The position numbers and the translations under genes were made by a program. A DNA stretch of 64,000 nucleotides. Origin: Brachybacterium vulturis (GTDB lineage Bacteria > Actinomycetota > Actinomycetes > Actinomycetales > Dermabacteraceae). The stretch spans positions 3,348,001 through 3,412,000 of the forward strand of contig NZ_CP023563.1 in NCBI RefSeq assembly GCF_002407185.1, in the 5' to 3' direction. The stretch's first letter is position 1. Every line of letters starts with the position of its first letter. Of the stretch, positions 36,598 through 45,845 are shown piece by piece. A model generated the notes under the pieces. It saw only the letters and a program-made list of their open reading frames with translations, was not told where the DNA came from and ran no database searches.

Positions 36598-38686
36598 GCC
36601 TCTGCTGCAGGTCAAAGATCTGACCGTCACCTTTCCGAACTCGAGCGGCGGCGTGCGCGCCGTGCGCGGTGTGGACTACTCCGTGGACGAGGGCGAGTTC
36701 CTCGGGATCGTCGGCGAGTCCGGATCCGGAAAGTCCGTCTCCTCCCTCGCGGTGATGGGCCTGCTGCCCAGCTCCGCGAAGATCGACGGCGACATCACCT
36801 TCCGCGGCGACTCCCTGCTGGGGATGAGCGATGCGCAGCTGTCCCGGCTGCGCGGCCGGGAGATCTCGATGATCTTCCAGGATCCGCTCTCCGCGCTGAC
36901 GCCGGTGTACACCGTCGGCCAGCAGATCCAGGAGGCGCTGACCCTCCACGACAGGAAGCTCTCTCCCCGCACCGCCGAGAAGCGGGCGGTGGAGCTGCTG
37001 AAGATCGTCGGGATCCCCGCGCCGGAGCGCAGGGTCAAGGCGTTCCCGCACGAGTTCTCCGGCGGCATGCGCCAGCGCGCGATGATCGCGATCGCGATCG
37101 CGAACGATCCCACGCTGATCATCGCCGACGAGCCCACCACCGCGCTGGACGTGACGATCCAGGCGCAGATCCTCGAGGTGCTGCAGAAGGCCAAGGAGGT
37201 CACCGGGGCCGCCGTCGTGCTGATCACCCACGACCTCGGCGTGGTGGCCGGCAATGTGGACCGGGTGGCCGTGATGTACGCGGGCAAGCTGGTCGAGAAG
37301 GGCCCCGTCGACGAGGTCTTCCACGCCCCGCGGATGCCGTACACGATGGGTCTGCTGCGCTCGGTGCCGAACATGCTCACCGCCGGCAAGGAACGACTGG
37401 TCCCCCTCGAGGGGCGCCCGCCGAACCTCGCCGAGCTGCCGCCGGGATGCCCCTTCGCGGATCGCTGCCCCGCCGTGCAGGAGCGCTGCCTCACCACCGA
37501 GCCGGAGCTGCTCGCCGTGCTCGAGGACGGGCGCGAGGCCGCCTGCCATCGGGCCGACGAGATCGCCGCCGGCACCCTCAAGCCGAACGACATCTTCCCG
37601 CGCCCCCCGCACGAGGAGCGCGAGTTCAAGGAATCGGACACCCTCAACCCGGTGGTCCGCGCCCAGGACCTCGTGCGGCACTTCCCGCTGTACAAGGGCT
37701 CGGTGTTCCGCCGCGTGGTGGGCGCCGTGAAGGCCGTCGACGGCGTGGACTTCGAGGTCCTGCCCGGAGAGACCCTCGGACTGGTGGGCGAATCCGGCTC
37801 GGGCAAGTCCACCACCGCGCTCGAGATCATGGAGCTGGCCACGCCGCAGCGCGGCAGTCTGCAGGTCGGTGGCAAGGACGTCGGGACGCTCTCGAGGGCC
37901 GAGCGTCTGGAGATGCGCCAGGACGTGCAGATCGTCTTCCAGGACCCGATGGCCGCGGTCGATCCGCGGATGCCCGTCGGCGACATCATCGGCGAGCCGC
38001 TGACGGTCCACAAGGTCGCCCGCGGTGAGCGGAGCCGTCGCGTGCTCGAGATGCTCGACCTGGTGGGACTGGCGCCGGAGATGACCGACCGCTATCCGCA
38101 TGAGTTCTCCGGCGGGCAGCGCCAGCGTGTCGGCATCGCCCGCTCGCTGATCACCAACCCGAAGGTGCTGGTGCTGGACGAGCCGGTCTCCGCCCTCGAC
38201 GTCTCGGTGCAGGCCGGCGTGATGAACCTGCTCCAGGATCTGCGTGACCGCCTGGGGCTGTCCTACCTGTTCGTCGCCCACGACCTCGCCATCATCCGGG
38301 AGATCGCGGACAAGATCGCGGTGATGTACCTGGGACGGATCGTCGAGTACGGCCCCGTGCAGGAGGTGTACGAGACTCCTCGTCACCCCTACACCCGAGC
38401 TCTGATGAGTGCGGTGCCGGTGCCGGATCCGCGGATCGAACGGGAACGTCAGCGGATCCTGCTCACCGGTGACCTCCCCAGCCCCACCGAGGACATCCCC
38501 GGCTGCAACTTCGCCTCGCGCTGTCCCCTGTTCCGGATGCTCGACGAGAGCCGTCAGGCGAGATGCCTCGGCGATGATCCGGCGGCGCTGCCGCACGGCG
38601 GCTCGAAGGTGGCCTGCCACCACGTCGATCAGATCGGGCGTCTCGATGACATCACCATCTCCGCCCTGTCCCCCACCGGTGGCTGA
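36590..38686 (+). CDS. Fused double ATPase of peptide ABC transporter (DppD-DppF)
   Basis: A 698-residue protein carrying two complete ATP-binding cassettes that are separate proteins in the E. coli Dpp system. Each half has Walker A GESGSGKS (about residues 42 and 399), a signature (SGGMRQR in the first, SGGQRQR in the second), Walker B (IIADEPT, LVLDEP) and the oligopeptide-type C-terminal CxxxxCP segment with cysteines (GCPFADRCPAVQERC; GCNFASRCPLF). The GTG start lies inside the end of the permease gene (8-bp overlap). Such fusions are common in actinobacteria. Confidence 0.95.
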   Translation: MPEPLLQVKDLTVTFPNSSGGVRAVRGVDYSVDEGEFLGIVGESGSGKSVSSLAVMGLLPSSAKIDGDITFRGDSLLGMSDAQLSRLRGREISMIFQDPLSALTPVYTVGQQIQEALTLHDRKLSPRTAEKRAVELLKIVGIPAPERRVKAFPHEFSGGMRQRAMIAIAIANDPTLIIADEPTTALDVTIQAQILEVLQKAKEVTGAAVVLITHDLGVVAGNVDRVAVMYAGKLVEKGPVDEVFHAPRMPYTMGLLRSVPNMLTAGKERLVPLEGRPPNLAELPPGCPFADRCPAVQERCLTTEPELLAVLEDGREAACHRADEIAAGTLKPNDIFPRPPHEEREFKESDTLNPVVRAQDLVRHFPLYKGSVFRRVVGAVKAVDGVDFEVLPGETLGLVGESGSGKSTTALEIMELATPQRGSLQVGGKDVGTLSRAERLEMRQDVQIVFQDPMAAVDPRMPVGDIIGEPLTVHKVARGERSRRVLEMLDLVGLAPEMTDRYPHEFSGGQRQRVGIARSLITNPKVLVLDEPVSALDVSVQAGVMNLLQDLRDRLGLSYLFVAHDLAIIREIADKIAVMYLGRIVEYGPVQEVYETPRHPYTRALMSAVPVPDPRIERERQRILLTGDLPSPTEDIPGCNFASRCPLFRMLDESRQARCLGDDPAALPHGGSKVACHHVDQIGRLDDITISALSPTGG

Positions 38687-38789
38687 GACCCCGCGTCCCG
38701 GCACCCACAGACCGCAGTACCCGTCCACCACCCCCAAGATCCCGAGACCCTGTGCAGAGCAGCACATCTCACCAGGAAGAGAGAAACCC

Positions 38790-40526
38790 ATGAAGATCAC
38801 GAGCACTCGTCGTCTTTTCCTCGCCGGAACCGGCGTGGTCGGTTCCGCCGCCGCGCTCGCCGCCTGCGGCGGCCAGGCCACCGAGGAGGAGCAGCAGTCG
38901 AAGGCCGCGGAGGAGAACGACAAGGCCGCAGAGGAGCAGGGTGAGCTCCCCTCCACCGCGTGGGAGCGCATGGAGTACGACCAGGTCCCCGATGGCGGGA
39001 CTCTGCGCAAGGCGATCCTCACCTTCCCCGCCAACTGGAACCGCGCGCAGGTCGATGGCAACAACGCCGACACCACCGAGATCGCCTCTCCCTGCGGGGC
39101 CGATCAGGGCAACTCCGCGCTCCTCTACACGGAGACCAACGAGAAGTCCTTCAACCCCGACTACGTCGAGTCGGCGGAGATGGTCAGCGAGGACCCGCAG
39201 ACCATCCGCTTCAAGTACAACCCCAAGGGCAAGTGGGACAACGGCGACCCGATCGTCGTCGATGACCTGATCGCCGAGTGGAAGGCCACCAACGGCACCA
39301 ACGAGGAGTTCCTGGTCGTCTCCACCGTCGGCTCCGAACAGATCGAGTCGATCACGCAGACCGATGACGAGTTCAGCGGCGAGATCGTCTTCGCCACCCC
39401 GTTCATCGACTGGATCACCCTGGTGCACCCGGGGGCCCCGGCCTCCGTGTACGCGGACCCGGAGACCTTCAACACCGGCTACACCGACACCCCCACCCCG
39501 GGCAAGGGCCCGTACAAGGTCGGGAGCCTCGATCCCTCCGGCGGCATCGTCACCCTCGAGCGCAACGAGCACTGGTGGGGTCGTGCACCGAAGCTGGAGA
39601 ACATCATCTTCCAGGTCGTCGACCAGACCACGCAGCCGCAGTCCTTCGCCAACGGCGAGATCGACTGGCTGGACGTGGGTACCGGCGACGTGCTCTCCCA
39701 GGCCAAGAGCCGTGAGGACGCGGTCATCCAGACCTCGAACGGTCTGACCTGGACCCACCTGACCATGAACGTCAACGGTGGTGACGGGTTGCTCAAGGAC
39801 ATCAAGGTCCGTGAGGCGATCGCCCGCGCGATCGACCGCAACGCCATCGGCCGCGCCGTGGTGGGCCCGCTCGAGGCGCCGATCGTGCTGGTGAACAACT
39901 TCGTCTACATGCCCGGTCAGGACGGCTACCAGGACTCCTACGAGCCCCTGGGCGGACTCGCCTTCGATCCGGAGGCCGCGGGCAAGCTTCTGGACGAGGC
40001 GGGCTGGGCGCTCGAGGGCGACAAGCGCTCCAAGGACGGCAAGTCCATGGATCTGAAGATCATCATCCCGGCGGACACCAAGTCGAACTCCGACCGTGCC
40101 CGTCAGGTGCAGACCAACCTCAACGAGGTGGGCTTCAACTGCGAGCTGCAGACAGTCCCGGCCGATGGCTACTTCCCGGACTACGTCATGCCGGGCTCCT
40201 TCGATATGGTGACCTTCTCGTGGGTGGGCTCGAACTTCCCGGAGTCCTCCGCCGCGAACCTGGTCTACCCGGTCGAGTCGGGTCAGAACTTCACCGGCTA
40301 CGCCGATGACCGCATCGGACCGGTCAACGAGAAGCTCCTGGCCGCGTTCGACGACGCCGAGCGCAAGGAGCTCGCCAACGAGATGTCCAACATCATCGCC
40401 GAGACCTTCACGGTCATCCCCTTCTACGCCACGCCCAACATCGTGGCCATCAAGGAGGGCGTCGTGAACACCGGTGCCACCCAGTTCGAGACCACCGATT
40501 GGACCCAGGTCGGGATCACCGCCTGA
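38790..40526 (+). CDS. Peptide-type ABC transporter substrate-binding lipoprotein
   Basis: A 578-residue family 5 solute-binding protein, the normal size for oligopeptide/dipeptide binders. The signal peptide has STRRLFLAG, a twin-arginine motif (Arg7-Arg8), and a lipobox ending at Cys26 (LAAC), so it is probably a Tat-exported lipoprotein. An acidic linker follows. Body motifs GKGPYKV and LERNEHWWGR are typical of family 5. AGGAAGAGAG precedes the ATG. The gene comes last in its operon, 103 bp after the ATPase. Its final two codons form the start of a 55-bp tandem repeat. Confidence 0.94.
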   Translation: MKITSTRRLFLAGTGVVGSAAALAACGGQATEEEQQSKAAEENDKAAEEQGELPSTAWERMEYDQVPDGGTLRKAILTFPANWNRAQVDGNNADTTEIASPCGADQGNSALLYTETNEKSFNPDYVESAEMVSEDPQTIRFKYNPKGKWDNGDPIVVDDLIAEWKATNGTNEEFLVVSTVGSEQIESITQTDDEFSGEIVFATPFIDWITLVHPGAPASVYADPETFNTGYTDTPTPGKGPYKVGSLDPSGGIVTLERNEHWWGRAPKLENIIFQVVDQTTQPQSFANGEIDWLDVGTGDVLSQAKSREDAVIQTSNGLTWTHLTMNVNGGDGLLKDIKVREAIARAIDRNAIGRAVVGPLEAPIVLVNNFVYMPGQDGYQDSYEPLGGLAFDPEAAGKLLDEAGWALEGDKRSKDGKSMDLKIIIPADTKSNSDRARQVQTNLNEVGFNCELQTVPADGYFPDYVMPGSFDMVTFSWVGSNFPESSAANLVYPVESGQNFTGYADDRIGPVNEKLLAAFDDAERKELANEMSNIIAETFTVIPFYATPNIVAIKEGVVNTGATQFETTDWTQVGITA

Positions 40527-40647
40527 TCGACGTATCCGGAGCGCGCCACGGACAGGAGATCAGGCAGGAAGCAGAGCCTGATCGCCGTCTCCGGAGCGCG
40601 CCACGGACAGGAGATCAGGCAGGAAGCAGAGCCTGATCGCCGTCTCC
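40521..40647 (+). repeat. 55-bp tandem repeat, 2.3 copies
   Basis: Copies at 40521-40575 and 40576-40630 differ at only two bases (positions 10 and 14 of the unit); a third partial copy of 17 bp runs to 40647. The first copy begins at GCC TGA, the last sense codon and stop of the binding-protein gene. Across each junction GATCAGGC pairs with GCCTGATC around 10 nt, so the repeat makes serial hairpins ahead of the terminator. Confidence 0.95.
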
Positions 40648-40650
40648 TGA

Positions 40651-40694
40651 GACAGAGGGGCCGGACCGCTGCGGCGGTCCGGCCCCTCTGTCTT
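40651..40694 (+). terminator. Strong terminator of the peptide ABC operon
   Basis: GACAGAGGGGCCGGACCGC (40651-40669) and its exact complement (40674-40692) form a perfect 19-bp stem with a TGCG loop, followed by TT. It also lies at the end of the convergent PH-domain gene. Confidence 0.93.
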
Positions 40695-40725
40695 GCTCCG
40701 GCGCGCTCGGGCCGGGTGCGTCCGT

Positions 40726-41373
40726 TCAGAGCAGGGCGCGCGCGAGGACGAGCAGCCCGAGGGCCGCCACCACGACGATCGGCAGCAGGTTGGGGGTCGT
40801 GGTCATCACCTCGTCGGTCCCCTCGACCGGCGTGCGGCCGCGTGCGTCCCGGCGGTCCATCCAGCGCTCCCAGCGCTTCTTGACCACGGCGGACCGGCTG
40901 CGCTGCTGATCGTTGACCAGCCGCTCCTGCGGGGTGTGGGCCCGTCCGCGCAGGTTCTGCTCGTGCATCGTCGCCTCCCGCCGCCAGGGGGCGTCACGGC
41001 TCAGTGCCGGAGCGTTCCAGGCGGTGATCGTCGAGGTGGCGGCGCGCTGGGTCGTGACCTCGAAGCGCAGCATCGCGCCGATGCGCACCTCCTGGATCGC
41101 GGCGAAGGGGAGGTGGTGGGTGAGAAGGACGTTGCGCACCTCGACCTCCTCCTCGTGCAGCACCACCTGCGGTGCCCACAGCACCATCCACACCAGGGCC
41201 AGCACGAACAGCGGCGCGGGCAGCACCAGCAGACCCTCCCAACCGGCACGGATCACCGCATCGAGGGTGAGTGCGAGGCCCAGCACGCCGACGACGATGC
41301 ACAGGACGGTCGCCCCGTGGGGGCGCAGGTGGAGGGTGCCTCCGGGGTCATGGACGGTGGGGTGCGCAGGCAT
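40726..41373 (-). CDS. PH-domain-like membrane protein
   Basis: A 215-residue protein with two membrane segments at about residues 22-62, then a PH-like stretch (VVLHEEEVEVRNVLLTHHLPFAAIQEVRIG), a charged region and a C-terminal hydrophobic segment ending LLVLARALL. The layout matches bacterial PH-domain (DUF2581-type) membrane proteins. Role unknown. TACCGT (41385-41380) ends 6 nt before the ATG, giving a leaderless start; longer frames upstream overlap the moeA copy. Confidence 0.75.
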   Translation of the reverse strand: MPAHPTVHDPGGTLHLRPHGATVLCIVVGVLGLALTLDAVIRAGWEGLLVLPAPLFVLALVWMVLWAPQVVLHEEEVEVRNVLLTHHLPFAAIQEVRIGAMLRFEVTTQRAATSTITAWNAPALSRDAPWRREATMHEQNLRGRAHTPQERLVNDQQRSRSAVVKKRWERWMDRRDARGRTPVEGTDEVMTTTPNLLPIVVVAALGLLVLARALL

Positions 41374-41398
41374 GGGTCCACGGTAGTCGAGCCCTGCC

Positions 41399-42610
41399 TC
41401 AGAGCCGCACCACCCGGGCCCAGCCGTCCTCGGTCCCGGGAGCCCCGCGCAGCACGATCGCATCGGCCCGCCCGTAGGGGGCCAGGCGCCTGCCCGGCAG
41501 CAGGTCCACGAGCTCGCGCCCGTCCTCGCCGAGGCGCAGGCGGCCGGCCATCGCGTGCACCGCACCGGGACGCCGGCGAGCGCCGTCGGCGGTGGTGTCG
41601 CCGAGCAGCACGGTGCTCACCGCGGCGGCGCCCCCCGCCAGCAGCGGCCGGACGAAGAGATGGAAACCGACCAGCGCCCCGACCGGGGTGCCGGGCAGGT
41701 GGACCACGGGCACCCCGCCGTCGAGCCGGCCCCATCCCTGCGGGCCACCGGGCCGCAGGGCGAGGTGCGCGAAGCGTGAGGTGCTGCTGCCGCGCTCCCC
41801 CAGCAGGGTCTTGACCACGTCGAACGCCCCGTGACCGATGCCGCCCGTGGTCACCACCAGGTCGGAGTCCGCGGCAGCACGGGCGAGGGTGGCCCGCAGG
41901 CCGGCATGATCGTCCCCGCTGTGCAGCGGGGCCAGGGCCTCGGCGCCGGCGGCCCGCAGCGCGGCGGCGAGCATGGCGCCGTTGGACTCCCGCACGCTGC
42001 CCGGCGACTCGGCCCCGGCCGTGAGCTCGTCCCCGGTGACCACCACGCTCACCCGGTGACGGCGGCAGGTGGGCAGGGTCGCCATCCCGAGCGCGCGGGC
42101 GAGGCCCACGAGCCCCGGCCCCACCCGGTCCCCGGCGGCGGCGAGCAGCTCATCGCGAGCGACCTCCTCGCCGGGAGCGCGCACGTGCCGCTGCGCGGGC
42201 GGAAGCTGCTGGAGGTGGAGGGTCACCGCGGCCGGCACCGGTCCGAAGGGATCGGCGTCCGTCGCCTCGACCTCGACGACCGCGTCCGCGCCGAGCGGCA
42301 CGGCCGCGCCGGTCATGATGCGCGCCGCGGTGCCGGGGGCGAGGGCAGGGACCGCGCCGGGCCGGGCAGGCAGCTCCGCACTGACCGGCAGGGTGGTCCG
42401 GCCGGGGACGGTGAGGTCTCCGCGACGGACCGCGAACCCGTCCATCGCGGCGATCGGCACGGACGGCATCGCCTCCGGACTGCGCACCTCGGCGGCCAGG
42501 CGCCGGCCGCAGCCCTGCTCGGTGGGCACCGGCTCCACGGCCGACGGCAGGACGATCTCGCGCAGCAGCAGGTCCCGCCACTGCTGGGGATCCGGGCGGG
42601 GGTCGGACAT
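41399..42610 (-). CDS. MoeA-like molybdenumtransferase (copy 2)
   Basis: A 403-residue paralogue of MoeA: AAMDGFAVRRGDL near residue 58, ARIMTGAAVPLGADAVVEVE near 95, TTGGIGHGAFDVV near 270 and LPGTPVGALVGF near 325. The last motif differs from the classical PGNP-SA (here PGTPVGA), and GG-VSxG is GG-IGHG, so the active site is altered. It may be a specialised insertase or have another role. GGAGG precedes ATG 42610. It stands alone, 10 kb from the main Moco cluster. Confidence 0.88.
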   Translation of the reverse strand: MSDPRPDPQQWRDLLLREIVLPSAVEPVPTEQGCGRRLAAEVRSPEAMPSVPIAAMDGFAVRRGDLTVPGRTTLPVSAELPARPGAVPALAPGTAARIMTGAAVPLGADAVVEVEATDADPFGPVPAAVTLHLQQLPPAQRHVRAPGEEVARDELLAAAGDRVGPGLVGLARALGMATLPTCRRHRVSVVVTGDELTAGAESPGSVRESNGAMLAAALRAAGAEALAPLHSGDDHAGLRATLARAAADSDLVVTTGGIGHGAFDVVKTLLGERGSSTSRFAHLALRPGGPQGWGRLDGGVPVVHLPGTPVGALVGFHLFVRPLLAGGAAAVSTVLLGDTTADGARRRPGAVHAMAGRLRLGEDGRELVDLLPGRRLAPYGRADAIVLRGAPGTEDGWARVVRL

Positions 42611-42752
42611 GATCCTCCTGGGTGGCGGGGCGGCGGGACGGCGAGCGGCCGTGCACTGTCCATGATCCCTCATCCCGGGCTCTCGACGAGGGGACCTCGG
42701 CACCGTGACGGCGCCATGGCCGGAGCGTCGCTGCAGGGTGCATCATGGGGAG

Positions 42753-43739
42753 ATGCGAGAGATCCGTTTCGACCGCTTCGGCGGCCCCGAGGTCCTGACC
42801 CTCCACTCCGATGCCGCGGTGCCCGCACCGGCCCCCGACGAGGTGCTGGTGCAGGTCGCCTTCGCGGGTCTGAACCCGCTGGACTTCAAGATCCGCGACG
42901 GCTCCTCCGGGCGGGCAACGGATCTCGAGCTCCCGGCCGGCACGGGCCGCGAGATGTCCGGCGTGGTGATCGGTGCCGGCTCCGGCCTGGACGAGGCCGA
43001 GCTGGGCTCGCGCGGGCTCACCGTCGGCACCCGGGTGTTCGGGATGCGTTCCACCGACGACCGGCGCGGCGTGGCGGCCGAGGTCATCGCGATCTCGGCG
43101 GACGACCTCGCCCCGATCCCCGGGGAGATCCCGGAGGAGAACCTGCCGCGCTGGGCCGGCCTGTCCCTGGTGGGGCTCACCGCCATCGCGACCGTGCGCG
43201 ACACGGCCGGGATCGAGGAGGGCGAGACGGTGCTGATCCACGGCGGGGCCGGCGGCGTCGGCCAGCTGCTGATACCGATGGCACTGGAGGCCGGCGCGAA
43301 GACGGTCCTCGCCACCGGGCGCTCTGCGAACTCGGAGCGGATCCGCGAGCTCGGTGCCACCCCGATCTCCTACGACGAGCGCGACTGGACCGCCGAGGTG
43401 CAGCGGCTCACGGACGGCCGCGGGGTCGACGTCGTGCTGGACACCCACTACCACTCGACGTTCCTGCCCAGCCTCGACCAGCTCGCCGGCGGCGGCAGGA
43501 TCGTCGCGCTCCCCTCGCTCGCGGATCTGTCCCCCGCCCTGCAGCGGGGGATCGAGGCGCGGATCCCCACGATCGTCCCGGGCCGGGACCGTCTGGACCG
43601 CCTCGCCCAGGGCATCCGCGCGGGCCGCTACCCGCTCGAGGTCTCCGAGGTGCTGCCGCTGGGCGAGATCGCGCAGGCGCATCGTCGGCTCGAGGAGGGC
43701 CACACCCGCGGGAAGCTCGTGCTCGACGTCCGCGCCTGA
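42753..43739 (+). CDS. Zinc-independent NADP-dependent oxidoreductase (quinone-oxidoreductase type)
   Basis: A 328-residue medium-chain dehydrogenase of the quinone oxidoreductase/zeta-crystallin branch. The N-terminal GroES-like domain opens MREIRFDRFGGPEVLTL; the Rossmann glycine motif VLIHGGAGGVGQLL is at residues 158-171; the zinc-ligand set of alcohol dehydrogenases is missing. Such enzymes reduce quinones or enones with NADPH. The start at 42753 follows CATCAT by 6 nt, so a leaderless mRNA is possible. Confidence 0.9.
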   Translation: MREIRFDRFGGPEVLTLHSDAAVPAPAPDEVLVQVAFAGLNPLDFKIRDGSSGRATDLELPAGTGREMSGVVIGAGSGLDEAELGSRGLTVGTRVFGMRSTDDRRGVAAEVIAISADDLAPIPGEIPEENLPRWAGLSLVGLTAIATVRDTAGIEEGETVLIHGGAGGVGQLLIPMALEAGAKTVLATGRSANSERIRELGATPISYDERDWTAEVQRLTDGRGVDVVLDTHYHSTFLPSLDQLAGGGRIVALPSLADLSPALQRGIEARIPTIVPGRDRLDRLAQGIRAGRYPLEVSEVLPLGEIAQAHRRLEEGHTRGKLVLDVRA

Positions 43740-43806
43740 AGGATCCCGGGAGGTCCTGCGGCAGCCGGTGACTCCGGACGGGTGCCCGACCGGTACTCTC
43801 GTGGGC

Positions 43807-45090
43807 ATGGTCGTGCCCCCTGTCGATGATGCCGAGGCGGCGCTCCGCGCGCTCGAACCCGTGCTGCAGCCCGCCGGCTGGGCGCTGCTGAACTCCCTGC
43901 CCCCGTACCGCGAGGACGACGCGCTGCGACAGGCCGCACGGCTGCGCGAGGCCGGACATCCGCCCGAGCTGGTCTCCGCGGTGCTGACCCAGTCCCGGCT
44001 GCGCACCCGGGCCACGGAGAAGTTCGGGGAGTTCGCCTCTTCGATGCTGTTCACCCCCCACGGCCTCGAGCAGGCCACCCGCCTGCCGGTCGCCGCCCTG
44101 CACGCCGAGCGCTTCCAGCGCGCCGGCGTGGCGAGCGTCGCGGACCTCGGCTGCGGCATCGGCGGGGACGCGATGGCACTGGCGGGTCTCGGGATCGCTG
44201 TGCAGGCCGTGGACCGCGACCCGGTGACCGTCGCCGTGGCCACCGTCAACCTCATCCCCTTCCCGAACGCCCGTGCCCGGCTGGGACGGGCCGAGGGCCA
44301 CGACCCGAGCGACACCGAGGGGATCTGGCTGGATCCGGCGCGGCGGGCCCCCGCCCGGGGCGGCAGCCGGCGCCTGCACGATCCCGAGGAGTACGAACCG
44401 CCGCTGTCCACCGTCGTCGACCTCGCCCATCGCCTCGGTCGCGACGGTGCGGCCGGCCCGCTGGGGGCGAAGCTCGGCCCCGGCATCGCACGGGACGCCC
44501 TGCCCGAGGACGTCGAGATGCAGTGGCTCTCCTTCCACGGCCAGGTGCTCGAGGCGACCGCCTGGTTCGGGCCGCTGGCCCGGGAGGGCGTGCTCTCCTC
44601 CGCCGTGCTCGTGGACCGCCACGGCGCCCACCGGCTGGACCGCCGTGCCGGCTCCGCGGCCGATCCCGAGCCCGGACCGCTCGGCGACCACGTCTACGAG
44701 CCCGACGGCGCGGTGATCCGAGCCGGCCTGATCGGCACCCTCGCCGAGCAGCTCGGTGCCCGCACCCTCGATCCGACCATCGCCTATCTCACCGGCGACA
44801 CGCACACGCACACCCCCTTCGCCCGGGGCTACGCGGTGCGCGACGTGATGCCCTTCGGGCTGAAGCGTCTCACCTCCTACCTGCGCGAGCACCGGCTGGG
44901 GATCCTCGAGATCAAGAAGCGCGGCACCGCCGTGGAGCCCGACGAGCTGCGGCGCAAGCTGCGCCCCCGCCGCTTCGGCGACGAGTCCGCGACGCTGATC
45001 CTCACCCGCATCGCCGGGGAGCAGTCCGTGATCGTCGCCTCTGCGCACCCCGGACGGCCGGTGCCGGGCACCACGCAGGGGGCCGCATGA
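43807..45090 (+). CDS. Class I SAM methyltransferase with THUMP-like C-terminal domain
   Basis: A 427-residue protein. Residues 1-100 are helical; the SAM-binding motif VADLGCGIGGDAMAL is at about residues 111-125, and motif IV-like IWLDPARRAP at about 175. The C-terminal 100 residues (FGLKRLTSYLREHRLGILEIKKRGTAVEPDELRRKL) match the THUMP-like domain found after this methyltransferase in actinobacteria, which suggests an RNA or nucleotide substrate. TACTCT (43794-43799) ends 7 nt before the ATG, so it is leaderless. Its stop overlaps the next start (ATGA), putting it at the head of the MoxR operon. Confidence 0.88.
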   Translation: MVVPPVDDAEAALRALEPVLQPAGWALLNSLPPYREDDALRQAARLREAGHPPELVSAVLTQSRLRTRATEKFGEFASSMLFTPHGLEQATRLPVAALHAERFQRAGVASVADLGCGIGGDAMALAGLGIAVQAVDRDPVTVAVATVNLIPFPNARARLGRAEGHDPSDTEGIWLDPARRAPARGGSRRLHDPEEYEPPLSTVVDLAHRLGRDGAAGPLGAKLGPGIARDALPEDVEMQWLSFHGQVLEATAWFGPLAREGVLSSAVLVDRHGAHRLDRRAGSAADPEPGPLGDHVYEPDGAVIRAGLIGTLAEQLGARTLDPTIAYLTGDTHTHTPFARGYAVRDVMPFGLKRLTSYLREHRLGILEIKKRGTAVEPDELRRKLRPRRFGDESATLILTRIAGEQSVIVASAHPGRPVPGTTQGAA

Positions 45091-45845
45091 CCCGTGCCGA
45101 GCCCGACGCCGGCACCGCTGCCCGGGCCGGGGCCCCGGAGGGGTCCGCGGCGCACCGCCGCCTGGTGGCCGGGCTGCTGCTGGTGGTCTCGCTCGGCGCC
45201 ATCGGACTGGTCGCGCTCGGCGCCGCCGCCGACCGCGGCCCCAGCGCGGTCTACTCCGGCAGGACCGAGGCCTCCTACCTCTGGGAGCCGCAGCGGGAGG
45301 ACTACCAGGAGCCCGACTGGTCCACCCATGAGGTGACCACCAGGCCCCCGGATCCGGAGGGGGCGAACACCGGGCTGCTCATCGCCCTGATCGTCCTCGG
45401 TGCGATCCTGCTCGTCATCGCCGTCTGGGTGGCGTACCGGATGCGGAGGCTCGCCCGGCCCGCTCCCGCCCTCGCGGCTCTTGCCGATGAGGACGAGCTC
45501 ACCAGCGACCAGGCGCAGGCTGCGCTGCAGGATGCCCGCACCAGGCTCTCCACGGTGGTGGATGCCCACGACGCGGTGATCGCGGCCTGGCTCGCCCTGG
45601 AACGCGCGATCGCCGAGGCGGGGGTGCGCCGCAGCCCCTCCCAGACCACGCTCGAGTTCGTGGTCGCGGTGCTCGGCAGGCGGGACCTCGACCGCGCCGC
45701 GCTGGATCGGCTCGCGCATCTGTACCGCCGGGCGCTGTTCGATCCCCGGCCCCTGGCCGAACCGGACCGCGAGGAGGCGCTCGGCCTGCTGGACAAGCTG
45801 ACCTCGGGCCTGGACGAGGGCGCGGAGCGGGGGGAGCCGCGATGA
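45087..45845 (+). CDS. DUF4129-containing membrane protein
   Basis: A 252-residue protein with an N-terminal segment (about residues 25-46), an extracytoplasmic stretch rich in Pro/Glu/Tyr, a second membrane segment (about 93-113) and a cytoplasmic C-terminal domain with IAAWLALERAIAEAGVRRSPSQTTLEF, the DUF4129 signature. It is usually encoded beside MoxR and DUF58 genes, as here, and may couple that ATPase system to the membrane. ATGA overlap with the methyltransferase. Confidence 0.9.
   Translation: MTRAEPDAGTAARAGAPEGSAAHRRLVAGLLLVVSLGAIGLVALGAAADRGPSAVYSGRTEASYLWEPQREDYQEPDWSTHEVTTRPPDPEGANTGLLIALIVLGAILLVIAVWVAYRMRRLARPAPALAALADEDELTSDQAQAALQDARTRLSTVVDAHDAVIAAWLALERAIAEAGVRRSPSQTTLEFVVAVLGRRDLDRAALDRLAHLYRRALFDPRPLAEPDREEALGLLDKLTSGLDEGAERGEPR

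Noticed and set aside
38790..40526. Nickel or iron rather than peptide as substrate of the family 5 ABC transporter
   Set aside because: The family covers peptides, nickel and sugars; nothing in the binding protein or neighbours decides it, so I kept the broad peptide-type label.
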